Part shown: positions 1 to 9,060 of the stretch, one piece after another | Layout: every line of letters starts with the position of its first letter | Numbering within the stretch: the first letter of the stretch is position 1 | Assembly (NCBI RefSeq): GCF_022682495.2 | Contig: NC_071398.1 | Location: 94,949,705 to 95,013,704, forward strand | Source: Desmodus rotundus | Lineage: Eukaryota; Chordata; Mammalia; Chiroptera; Phyllostomidae | Length of the DNA: 64,000 bases | Reading direction: 5' to 3' | Program-made: the position numbers and the translations under genes | Notes under the pieces: model-generated | Databases searched by the model: none | What the model was told of the DNA's origin: nothing | Seen by the model: the letters and a program-made list of their open reading frames with translations, nothing else

Positions 1-429
1 CGTAGCCAGGCGATGGAGCAGCCTCAGTGGCGGACGAGTGGAGATGCGTTTCTGTAAGCAGAGCACTGGCAGGCTCCAGAAAGAAATGAGAGGGGATTAT
101 GCAGAATGGGAATCGAGTTTGGCAGGGGCTTGAGAAAGAAAAAGGTGTAGAAAGGAGCTGTTTGTTGCTCTTTGTTCAGGTTTTTATCTCCAGAGTCTGT
201 TTATAAAAGTCTTCTCTTTTGCCCAGCCTCTTCCACTCCTGCCTGGACGCCCCCCCCCCCCCCCCCCCCCCCCCCCCCGCCGCTCTTGTTTGAGTTAAAG
301 CTCTTTTCTTGATTAAATAATGAATAAAAGCTCTTCCCAAGTCTAGCCTTCCTGGTGCGAGGGAGCAGTTACAGATGTATGGGCCTACATATCCATGCAA
401 AATAGCCTGCGAGAAAGAGGCTCAAGATA
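1..429. other. Unassigned non-coding sequence around a long poly-C run
   Basis: No repeat family, exon or reading frame is recognised here. The block holds the C29 homopolymer listed separately and a TATAAAAG string near 203-210. That string has no other promoter elements around it that I can support. Confidence 0.5.
250..278. repeat. Poly-C homopolymer (29 C on the + strand)
   Basis: An uninterrupted run of 29 cytosines follows CCTGGACG and ends at GCCGCTC. It is the longest homopolymer in the window. The complementary strand is G29, which could form G-quadruplexes. The exact length is uncertain because sequencing and replication both slip on such tracts. Confidence 0.95.
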
Positions 430-620
430 AACAGGTTTCTGGTTGTTTTTTTCTTTCCTTTTAAAGAAATGTCATTCATAAATTACATGTACAAACAACA
501 CGAATTCGAACTAGGGCAAACTAGCCTCAGTGTGGCTAAATAGTTTGATTTAATAAAGATCTTGGATTTAAGAGCATCTATTTTTATTTCAAATTATAAT
601 AATTACTTTAAAAATAGGGC
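430..620. other. AT-rich island, possible conserved non-coding element
   Basis: This stretch is far richer in A and T than its flanks. It contains homeodomain-like TAATT and AATTA cores (about 596-604) and several AATAAA or TTTAAA strings. I recognise no repeat consensus in it. Single-copy AT-rich islands in GC-rich mammalian DNA are often conserved enhancers, but conservation cannot be judged from one sequence. Confidence 0.3.
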
Positions 621-1189
621 TGGGGCGTTCTCCTCCAGGGCCCCCGAGCTGCCCCTGCTGTTGTCTGTGCCGGGAGGGGCCGCTGGTTCGTGATTGACGC
701 TCCTCTTTGCTGCCTTCCTCGAGGCTCACCGGTTAGGGCAGAACTGCGAGCAGTGCCCGTCTGAGCAGAGCTGCTCTGTTTTACTCCAGAAGAGCGGGCG
801 GAGCACACCGCTCACTCCCGTCAAACCTCTTCGCTTGGGTCCCACAGCTGTGCCAGGGGAATGGCCATCACCTCAGCTGGGGGCTTTACCCATTTATCTG
901 CCCCGGATTTGGAGGTGTCCCTTTTCTCACTCATAAACCATGAGATACACAATGGAATTCCAAAAACAAATAGTGCAGCGATGCTAAAGGAAGGCAAGGT
1001 GGTGTTTTCTGGCACAGTGTGAGTGCGCAAACAGTATGTAGGTTTCTGAGCCCCAGGTAACTCACGTGAGGCTGTGAATTGGTTAACAGAGTCTGTGGGT
1101 TTGCAGATGGCGCTGTAACTAGGAGCCCTAGCAGAAGGACAGTTCTGAAATGTGAGGTTTGTTCCTCTGCGGATACTGGCTAACTTCAC
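621..1189. other. Unassigned non-coding sequence
   Basis: GC-rich at the left and mixed composition at the right. Short overlapping open frames on both strands show no domain. I see no repeat or RNA gene. Confidence 0.45.
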
Positions 1190-1569
1190 CCATCCAGGAA
1201 TTATGTACGGACTGACTAAGTTGTATGGGTACTGGGGACATAGAGGAGAGCTTATAGTCCAGTGGGGAGACAAAGGTCAATTCAAGAGTCCCCATAATAC
1301 ACAAACAATAAGAAGCTGGGGACCGTGTTCTGAGGGGCAGGAATATGGTTTAATGAGAGCATATTGCTAGATAGGAGTCAGGAAAAATTTCCCCGAGAAA
1401 TTAATGCTTGCCATGTGATCCAAAGTGTGAGTGGGACTCAGATAAGGAAGAAAATAGGGGTGCATTCTAGAAAGAGGGTCTTAGGGAACATTGGGAGTTT
1501 CAGGTCTGGCAAGGAAGCCAACAGGGCTGGACCTCGGAGAGTGATTGAGAGGGTGGAGGCAAGCCTAGA
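1190..1569 (-). mobile_element. LINE-2 fragment, antisense (part 1 of a split copy)
   Basis: The + strand reads as the reverse complement of an old L2. It has the series 'tactggggacatagaggag', 'cttatagtccagtggggaga' and, further on, 'gggcaggaatatggtttaat', which is typical of antisense L2 protein-coding and 3' regions. It is heavily diverged and cannot be translated. The same antisense L2 theme resumes after the LTR pieces at 2,330, so the two blocks probably belong to one insertion. Confidence 0.6.
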
Positions 1570-2076
1570 ACAACACATTGCCCCGAAGCTTACAGCTGAA
1601 ACCCGCACACATGTATTACCTCACAGCCCTGTGGGTCAGGAACTCAGGGGCAGCCTAGCAGAGTGGTTCTGGGTCAGGGTGTCTCCTGAAGTCACAGTCG
1701 AGACATTGGTGAGAGCCGCAGTCACCTGGAGGCCTGTTGGGAACTCAAGATCCGCTCACAGGAGAGCTCACTACCGTGGCTGTTGGCGGGAGGCCGCAGT
1801 CCTCACCACGTGATCTCCCCGTAGAGCGTCTGGAGAGTCCTCAGGATGTGGCAGCTCCTTTCTCCAAGAGCAGGGGTCTAAGAGAAAGAGCAAGAAGGAA
1901 GCCAGGGTGCCGTTGAGGTCCTAATCTGGGAAGTCACACACTGTCACATCACATTCTGTTGGCTAGAGGTGAGCCACTACGTCACGCCCACACTCAAGTG
2001 ACAGGGAAGTTGGCTCCACCTTCGGAAAGGAGGAGTGGCAAACAGTGTGTGGACGTATTTTAAAACCAGCCCACAA
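1570..2076 (-). mobile_element. MLT1-type LTR (ERVL-MaLR), antisense
   Basis: The + strand matches the reverse complement of an MLT1 C/D-like LTR. Landmarks in order are the terminal 'aacacattgccccgaagctt', 'atgtattacctcacag' (reverse of the TGTGAGATAATA polyadenylation area), 'ctgttggcgggaggccgc', 'ccacgtgatctccccgtaga', 'tcacatcacattctgttggc' and 'cccacactcaagtg'. MaLR LTRs are non-autonomous retrovirus-like elements shared across placental mammals. No internal retroviral sequence is seen, so this is a solo LTR. Confidence 0.75.
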
Positions 2077-2114
2077 GCCACGGAGGAGGTTGTAGACTGA
2101 TTCGTACGCCTTCA

Positions 2115-2326
2115 TGGGCTAGGGCCGCCGTAACAAAGCTCCATGGAGTGTGTGGCTGAGATAATAGAAGTTTATTTTTTCCTGGTTTTGGAGGTTGGAC
2201 ATCCCAGATCAAGGTGTTGGCATGGTGGGTTTCTTCTGACCTCATTTTAAGTGAATTGTCCCCAAATACAGTCTCATTCTGAGATACTGAGTTGGGTGTA
2301 GCTTCAACGCATAAATTTGCGGTGTT
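2115..2326 (-). mobile_element. Second MLT1-type LTR, antisense, internally deleted
   Basis: Both ends of an MLT1 A/B-like LTR are visible in reverse complement. One end has 'gctagggccgccgtaacaaa' and 'atagaagtttattttttcc'. The other has 'acagtctcattctgagatac' and 'tgtagcttcaacgcataaat'. The middle of the LTR (about 150-200 bp) is missing after 'gtgggtttcttctgacctca'. It lies next to the previous LTR in the same orientation but belongs to a different MLT1 subtype. Confidence 0.7.
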
Positions 2327-2329
2327 TAT

Positions 2330-2960
2330 TCTCAGAGCCGCAGGGGGTCACTGAAGTAAACTTAAGCATTGGAGGCAGTGCAGTCAGACTTGCATTTAGA
2401 AGCCCTCCGGTGGCAAGGTGGCGATCTGATTAGAGAGGGGGCCTAGTAGAGGTTGACTGGACATCTTAAAGGGGTCCAAGTGAGAGGGGACGGGTGCTGG
2501 GATTAAAGTGGTAACAGCAGAGACAAAGGGAGGTTGATAGATGCAAGGGACACTTAGGAGGCAGGATTGTTAAGGCTGGATGGGCCGAATAGGAGGGTGC
2601 CAGCAAGGGGGAGTCAGCGATGATGCTTGGATGTCTGGCCTGTAGCCCTGGGGGACGGCAGAGTGATTGTTGAGATGAGGAACGATGGAAGAGGTCCAGG
2701 CTTGGGGGGCGGCGGTGGGGAGATGAGAGTTTGTTCTGGTTGTGCGGTGTTGAGGAACCTGGTAGTCAACCACGTAGAGACCCCCTTTGGGGTGTTGTGG
2801 GGTGCTCAGCTCCAAGACTCAGAGAAGTGTGACTATAGATGTTACTCTGGGAGGCATCGGCCGAGTGGCCGTGAGTGAGATTGAGCAGGACTAAGGTACA
2901 GAGAGAAGACAAAGGGGCCTCGGCCAGAGCCTCAAGGATCTCTGGGTTTTCCACATGCAC
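2330..2960 (-). mobile_element. LINE-2 fragment, antisense (part 2 of a split copy)
   Basis: Reads as antisense L2 with 'gtcagacttgcatttagaag', 'ggtggcgatctgattagaga' and 'agaggttgactgg', followed by 'tgatgcttggatgtctggcc'. It probably continues the L2 at 1,190-1,569, which the MLT1 LTRs then split. It is non-coding and strongly diverged. Confidence 0.65.
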
Positions 2961-3534
2961 TGAATTTGAAGTCTGGCCTAGCTATGTGTTTATGGAACTT
3001 GATGTAATATACACGAGAAGAAGTAACGAGCAAGAGAGCAGCCCAAATACACTTCAGCGTGGGCCACAATCTCGTCGCCCGAGAATGCCTCTGCCCATCT
3101 GCCCCAGTGCTGGACACAGGGAAGGGTGTGGTCTCTCCGTTTCATACACGTACACATGTCTGGGAACGAGGTGGGATCAAGGCATCCTCGGACCTCAGAT
3201 GTGGCGCCTTTCAGAACAGTCTCCTGTGGGACACAGGTGGGCTACTTGCCTCATCCTCCCTCTCTCCTTCTATGTCAGGGATGTTAGGAGAGGAAGGCGT
3301 TGTGGGTGATGGGCGGAGAGGGGCTCCTGGGAGACCTCCGGGGAGAGGAAGAGAACCCGTTAGAGCAGTGAGGTTCTCTTCGCCCCGAGTCACATCGGCT
3401 CTCCTTGGGTAGCCACGCTTCCCGCATGTGTTGCAGGGGAGGACCGGTGAAGAAGGGACTCGAGGGTAAAAACAGATCATCTCAGGGGACAGAATTTGTG
3501 CTCCCAAATGAGGATGACTGATCCATGGTCACAC
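2961..3534. other. Unassigned non-coding sequence
   Basis: No repeat, exon or RNA gene is recognised. It includes a purine-rich patch at about 3,285-3,360. Confidence 0.45.
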
Positions 3535-3720
3535 GCGTGATCGAGCACCTTCTCTGTGTCCAATAGGTGTGTAGTACAAGTTATGGGCAGAGGAGGGGAC
3601 ATGATGGGACAAGAGGTGACAGGGGTGGCCACTCGGGCCCCAAGTGCCTGATGAGGTAACAGAGAGCAAGCTGCGGGGGTGTGTGGTCACGCAGTGTTGA
3701 GGACAGCGCATACTTTGGGA
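3535..3720 (-). mobile_element. Possible LINE-2 3' fragment, antisense
   Basis: 'gatcgagcaccttctctgtg' resembles the antisense of the L2/MIR tail core (GAGCACCTACTATGTG), and a later patch reads 'gaggtaacagagagcaagct'. The match is weak and rests on short patches. Confidence 0.3.
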
Positions 3721-3754
3721 AGGACAGTGTCTTTTAAAGACTTTGTCCTCGTTA

Positions 3755-3935
3755 CTGCGAAGGTCCTGCATACTTCATTGTTTTATCATATGCGTAGCTC
3801 ATTGTCTGAGTCCCATTGCTTGAATGTCCGCTCCCCAAGGGCAGGGTCTGTGTCGGTTTTGTTCAGTGATGGATGCCAGCACCTGGAATGCCAACGCACG
3901 TAGGAGATGCTCAATAAGTATTTTTTGAATGAGCA
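3755..3935 (+). mobile_element. LINE-2 3' end, sense
   Basis: A clear L2 3' terminal signature: 'ctccccaagggcagggtctg', then 'ttttgttcagtgatggatgc', 'agcacctggaatgcc' and the end 'gatgctcaataagtattttt' followed by TGAATGAGC. This is the 5'-truncated 3' end of an old copy. Confidence 0.85.
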
Positions 3936-3981
3936 AAGGAACATTCTTCAGAATTCCATGACGCCGGACTGATGTGGGTCA

Positions 3982-3997
3982 CCCTGCAGGGGGCGAC
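3982..3997 (+). promoter_or_regulatory. CTCF-like motif
   Basis: CCCTGCAGGGGGCGAC resembles the CTCF core (CCNNNAGGGGGCGC). Motif resemblance only; occupancy is unknown. Confidence 0.35.
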
Positions 3998-3999
3998 GA

Positions 4000-5354
4000 T
4001 GCTGCAGGCTCGCCCACGTCCAGGGCTACGTGCAGTTAATCATCTGTACCATTTGTCTCTCTTTCTCTGGGGCCACTGGAGGCGGGGGCTTGAGAGATTC
4101 ACGATGCTTCTTCTGGAGTCTCCCACTGCCCTGGTTATGAGACCTTTTTCTGCCCTCCCCACTGTGACCTCACTGAGGACAGAAGCTCATTTGGCCACCT
4201 GTGCATGGCTTACATCGACTTATACCCGCTTAATCCTCATTGTGACCGATCTTTCCCCACTGTGTCCCTCAACTGTGCTCTTGGCAATGAGCCCACTTCT
4301 TTATCGTTGCAAAGTTAGGAGCTGTGTTCTTCAAGTGTACAAATTTCATTCTCTAAGCAGATGGGGAAAACGATGAAGGGGATGTGGAGCATCTTAAATT
4401 ACATTGACCATCGTGAGGGCAGATTCCCTGGGCAGACGGGTTCGGTCTGTTTCAGGTGGATGTGACAGGAGCCAGGTCAGAAGGAATGCCGCAGCCGGGC
4501 TCACTTCCCACCTGGCCCCTGCTCTTCCTCTGTGGAGGCCCCGCCCAGCTAGCTGCACAGGATTATGCTCCAAGCATTGCCAGTGGCAGAGAGCCGGGGT
4601 CGTCTTCCTGCCCTGAGTGTCCCAGCCCAGCCCACGTTCCCCCTCGCCCCTTCCCGCAGGTTCTCCTCGCTGTCCCCTGCTCTGGCATGCCTCTGCCCCA
4701 AGGTTAATTGGCATTTACACTCATTTGTTCTCTCCTAGCACTTTTTTCTGACACCCAGGGATACATTTCTCTTCCCTGTTACTTTCACTTCTGGTAGTAA
4801 CACTGTTGACTGTGCAGTGTGTCTTGGGAACCCAACTGCTCTGCCAACATGAAGTGCACAACTGAACCTCACTGGGAACAAAAATTAATTAGATGTGAAA
4901 GAATTTCTGAGGGATATAGCGAGGAATCCGGGTAGCTGTCCAAGGAAAGCACCCTCAGAGGAGCTAAGAGTTGGAGGAGGTCTCACAAAGAATCTGGAGC
5001 AGAGTTGGGTGCCGGGGGACAGCCCGAATCCCATCCGATGTGTTCAGCAGCTGGTGAGAGGATGAGCCTGGAGAAAAGTTTCTGGCTGGAGAGGGCAGCA
5101 GAGTAGGAAACTCGATCACTTTCCACCACTGCCGCCCGCTGCTCTGTCAGCTCAGCTAGCCCGTTTCCCCTGCTCTGAGCATCGAGACAGACAAAGAGAT
5201 CAATCAAGTTCAGGGCTGAAAAGGGACAGGACCTTCTGGAGAACTCTGTCAGGACCTGTTTGAGGCTCAGAAGTGGAGTTGCAGGGCTGAGAGAGAGAAA
5301 CTGGGCATTGCCCATTCAAAGACCACGAGGGGAAAAAAGACCAGCGGTTGCACT
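4000..5354. other. Unassigned non-coding sequence
   Basis: Mixed GC-rich sequence with no named repeat. An AT-richer patch at about 4,700-4,920 (for example 'aaaaattaattagatgtgaa') could be a conserved non-coding element. Short open frames show no domain. Confidence 0.4.
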
Positions 5355-5415
5355 TTTAAGTAATGTCTCTGTGCCTCAGTTGTCTCATCTATAAAACGGG
5401 AAGAGTAACAGTGTC
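5355..5415 (+). mobile_element. MIR SINE core fragment, sense
   Basis: Contains the MIR core 'ctgtgcctcagttgtctcat' followed by 'ctataaaacgggaagagtaa', the usual 'cctcatctgtaaaatgggga' region of MIR. Only the core survives. Confidence 0.75.
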
Positions 5416-5494
5416 TCCCTTTTCCTCCTCCTCCCTTTTCCTCTTCTTCCTTTTCCTTTTTCTTCTCCTCCTCCTCCATCTACCATCATCATCA
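5416..5494. repeat. Polypyrimidine tract with short ATC microsatellite
   Basis: About 60 bp made almost wholly of C and T (CTCC/TTTTCC units) ends in four ATC/CAT units. It may derive from expansion at the edge of the MIR. Confidence 0.85.
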
Positions 5495-5689
5495 TGTTGA
5501 AACCCTTCAATGGTGTTGCTTCCTGGACATCACATTCCCCAGGTTGTCTCTCTACCTCTGGCCTCCCTTTCCCGAGTCTCCTCCGCAGGACGGTCTTCCT
5601 TTGCTCTGCCTCGGAATGTGAAGGGGCGGCAGGGCTAAAGCTGGTCCCTTTCCTCTTCTACACCACACACTCACCCTGGTGCTAGCCGG

Positions 5690-6590
5690 ATGCTTATATG
5701 GATAGTTAATTACCATGTAGGACTTCGAGTGGCCCAAACAGAACTCCTGACCCCTGCTCCCAACCTCCTAACCAATCCATCACCCAGCACTCCTCCTTTC
5801 AACAGATGGCACCATGATTTACCGAGTTGCTCAGTTGCAAAACCTGGGAGACTTCCTCGATTCCGCTCTCTCCCTAGCACCTTGTATCCAATCCATCAGG
5901 CTGTCCTACTTCCTAAACTTCCTAAACACACCTTGCATAGGTTCACCTCCCTCATCCTGTCGGTGGCTCCACCCCCTCCCTAAGCTACCCTCACAGCGGC
6001 CTTCGAACTACCTCCGCCTACCTGTGCTTTTGTTCCACTCTAACATTTCCTCATACAGAGCCACAGGAAACTTTAAATAATTATATTGGATTCATCCCAG
6101 CTACTTCTTGTCACAATCAAAATTAAATGCAAATGGCTTCCTCTGGCGTATAAGCCAGGAGGACCCAGCTCTGTCTCCCTCTCCCACCTCGCCTCCCACC
6201 CCTCACCTGCTGCGCACCAGCCACACTGGTCTTCCTTCCTTTCCGGAAACCCATCCAGGTCACCCCACCCTAGGGCTAGCTGTGCCTCCCCAGGGTCCTG
6301 TGATAGGCTGCTTCTAGCTATTCCTCACTCAGTACAAATGTCACCTCCTCGAGAGAACATCCCAGTGACATAGCCAATCAGCCCCTTACCTTCACATCAG
6401 CCCATTTTAATGTTCCGCCCACACATATCACCAGGTAGTATTTTATTGATGAATTTGTCAACTGTCTTACAGTGTCCAGACACTGGGACAGGGACCCTGC
6501 CTGTCTCAGTCACTTCAGTAGCCTCTGCCTGCAGTGGTACCTGGTATATAGTAGGTGCTCAATAAGTAGTTTATTACATTTGTTGGATTT
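5690..6590 (+). mobile_element. LINE-2, about 0.9 kb, sense
   Basis: Classic L2 coding-end and 3' sequence in order: 'gcccaaacagaactcctgac', 'aacctgggagacttcctcga', 'tatccaatccatcag', 'acaaatgtcacctcctcgag', 'cactgggacagggaccctgc', and the end 'atagtaggtgctcaataagt'. The region corresponds to the end of the L2 reverse transcriptase frame plus the 3' UTR. Many indels destroy the frame. Sequence at 5,495-5,640 may be a further weak L2 fragment. Confidence 0.9.
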
Positions 6591-6639
6591 AAAAAACATA
6601 AGGCAGTATAAATGAATAAAAGTAGCTACAGCTTGGGTA

Positions 6640-6860
6640 CAGACAGAGGTATAAACCCTGATTCTTCCTGTGTGACCTTGTGACCCTCCTTGTCACCCTG
6701 GTTATAACTGTGTGACCTGGAGCTTCTTCTCTGAGCCTTGATTTACTCATCTGTTGGCGGTAGCACTCATCTTGCTTAATTTTGAGATAATCATATGAGA
6801 TAACGAATGCATGCAAACCAGTGTGCCTTGACTGGCACGAATCTCCAACAAATAGTACCT
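6640..6860 (+). mobile_element. MIR SINE, sense
   Basis: Near complete MIR body: 'taactgtgtgacctggagct', 'ctctgagccttgatttactc', 'atctgttggcggtagcactc', then 'tgagataatcatatgagata' and a tail with 'agtacctaatg'. Part of the tRNA-like head is duplicated or scrambled ('gtgtgaccttgtgaccctcc'). Confidence 0.75.
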
Positions 6861-6932
6861 AATGTTTTAACGCTGAAGCTCTAGGTGGCCATGGAAACTG
6901 AGGCCTTGGGGAATGGAGAGAAGGGCTTAGGG

Positions 6933-7144
6933 CAGGGGTGTCATACTCATTTTCACCAGGGGCCACGTCAGTCTTGCAGTTGTCTTCCAAGGGCCAAATG
7001 TAATTTTAGGACTGTATGCATGTAACTAGTCCTTAATTAGAGGCAAGGAGCTCAGCTCTGCTGCCAGGTAGAAACAAGGTGCCAGGCTGGATAAAACAAG
7101 GTGGAGGGCCGGATTCGGCCCATGGGCCTTGTGTTTGCCACCTG
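6933..7144. mobile_element. Small non-autonomous hAT-type DNA transposon
   Basis: The left end CAGGGGTGTCATAC and the right end GTTTGCCACCTG are imperfect inverted repeats in hAT style. The inside reads 'ttcaccaggggccacgtcag' on the left and 'ggagggccggattcggccca' on the right, a pattern I know from widespread mammalian hAT elements that mimic 'gggccacat' and 'cggcccgcgggcc'. It is about 212 bp, with no transposase frame. The family name is not assigned. Confidence 0.7.
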
Positions 7145-7959
7145 TGGCTCGGGGAGAGCAGCCTTCTCCCCCTAGACCAAACGAAGGCAGAGTGAGGGAG
7201 TGAAACATGGCCCGCCATCTTCCCTCGCCCCCAGCCAGCCGCCCTGTACTAATGCTGCAGTCGGCAGTGCTGTCAGAATGTGCGCACATAAATATTGGCG
7301 TGTTGTAATGGGGCCGGATCAAGGCTGATCAAAGCAATGAGAAGCAAGGTTATTGATGTCTGTCTGAGGGCCTCCGTGGGACCCACGCCAAGGCTGTAAC
7401 AAGGATCCAGAAATTGCATCAGCCAATTGATTCTCTATCACCCCAGGAAGGCCTGCCTTGAGGGGCGGAGGCAGCCTGGCACGGATGGCGAGCTTTAATG
7501 AAGGTATGCAGATGGCCCCGTTCCCATGTGCCTTCCTTCCTGGCAGCCTGCAGCCCTCCAATCTAAGAGGTCTTTGGCACCTTGGATGTATATTGATAAA
7601 AACAATGGAAGAAAACCAAGGTAGGCGAAAGTATTTGGCCATGCTGCCAGGTGTCCCTTGTGCAACTAGGAGGATCTTGTGATGTGTTTTAGATGGAGGG
7701 GAGGTAATGGAGAGGCAGTGGAGCCCTGCCCGGGTCGCTAAGTTCCCACATAGCCTGGTGGAGGGCAAAGGGACCCGATCAGGAGTCAGGACAAGAAGGT
7801 CCCTGAGGAGCTGTGGACCCGGCACAGGTCTCTGGTCCTCTCTGGGCTTCCTACTCGCCACTGGTGTCCAGGTCCCTAATGTGGTGTCACAGAGACGTCT
7901 GGGGCCATGGGACCCCTGCAGTTCTGCAAGGGTCCCAGACTGTAATGTTCTGTTTGTGT
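7145..7959. other. Unassigned non-coding sequence
   Basis: GC-rich, with an overlapping 180-codon antisense open frame (7,319-7,861) that has no recognisable domain or splice context. Probably chance coding potential in GC-rich DNA. Confidence 0.45.
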
Positions 7960-8090
7960 GCTGGGTCCCTATTTGACTGTGAGCCCTCTGAGGTCAGCGC
8001 CTGTGTTTCGTCCACCTCTGGGTGCCCAGAGCCTAGCACAGTGCCCAGCACTCAGAGGTCAGGTGCGGGTGTTGTCGAGTGAAGCATGGA
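7960..8090 (+). mobile_element. LINE-2 3' end fragment, sense
   Basis: 'tttgactgtgagccctctga' and 'cagagcctagcacagtgccc' followed by 'agcactcagaggtcagg' match the L2 3' terminal pattern (TAGACTGTAAGCTCC ... CAGTGCCTGGCAC). Confidence 0.75.
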
Positions 8091-8974
8091 CTTGGATGGC
8101 ACTGTCTCTGCCTCCCATCAAAGAAGATGCAGCCTTGGCCTCATCACCTGAGAAAAGCTTTCTCTGAGGGGCAGAAAGGTGACGGTGCCAGAGACTCAGA
8201 GAGAACTGGCATGTTGGGTGGTGGAAAGCTAACAGAATCCTAGGGTCTGGGCCCCACGCCACTTGGACTGAACCAAACAAGGATAGACCCTTGCTTGCTG
8301 TCCCTGGATTCTGCTGAGTTTAGCCAACTATAAGCATTGCTTGTGCAAAGACAAGGCCTCCTGGGGCTACCCTGTGATGCTACCATCCCCCCCACCTCCC
8401 CACATTGGTCCTACCTTCCTCTACTCATGAACAAAACCAAGTAAAACTCGGGGCTGCAAAAAGCAAAGGCATTTGGGGTCTCCAGCAGATTCACTCATTC
8501 CCCCATCCATCCACCCATCCACCCCCCCCCCCTCAGCTCCTGTTCGCTTAGCCTCTGCTTTGCTCCAGGCCCTGAGATTTGAAGGGCAGTCACCCGGACG
8601 GGACCAGCCAGCCCCATCACAGTTATTTAGAATGCTCACCCGTCTTAGCTCCTTCGGGCTACTTTCAAAGGCAGGGCTGATTCTGAAGTGCTGAGCCTCG
8701 ACGTCTGCACCTCCGAGGAAAGCTCATGTGCTGGAGGTGTGCTTGTCTGCTGCGTCCACCCTGGGATAAGGCCCCTCCCACACTGGCCCAGGATGCCCTG
8801 GGACCTCAGCACACAACAGCAGCTGAGGGCTCACTTGACACAAAGCATCGAGGTCCTAGAGACAAACATCAAACAGATGTTTGTGCTCCTTGGAAGTGGG
8901 TTTCCTCTCTCTGAGATGCCTGTGTTCCCATCACACTGAGCGTGGGAGCTGGGGGAGGAGGCGCACCCAGCACA
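8091..8974. other. Unassigned non-coding sequence with a C11 run
   Basis: Contains a CCAT/CACC-rich stretch leading into a C11 homopolymer at 8,522-8,532. No repeat family or exon is recognised. Confidence 0.45.
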
Positions 8975-9060
8975 CTGGCCCATCGAACTTAATTTATAAC
9001 TGATGTCACAGCAGCAATTAGTGTGTATTGTTTACACTCCTTCTTCACACTTTGCCCAGA
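8975..9060. promoter_or_regulatory. Candidate conserved non-coding element
   Basis: An AT-rich island holds a homeodomain-like TTAATTTATAAC, a TGATGTCA half-CRE-like string, CAATTAGTG and a forkhead-like TATTGTTTACA at 9,026-9,036, all within 60 bp. Clustered sites of this kind are typical of developmental enhancers. Motif inspection is the only support. Confidence 0.3.

Noticed and set aside
200..212. TATAAAAG string as a promoter
   Set aside because: No CCAAT/GC box or downstream exon in position; one TATA string is expected by chance in this much DNA.
1570..2326. Possible endogenous retrovirus with two LTRs
   Set aside because: The two LTR pieces are of different MLT1 subtypes, in the same orientation and only about 40 bp apart, with no gag/pol-like sequence between them.
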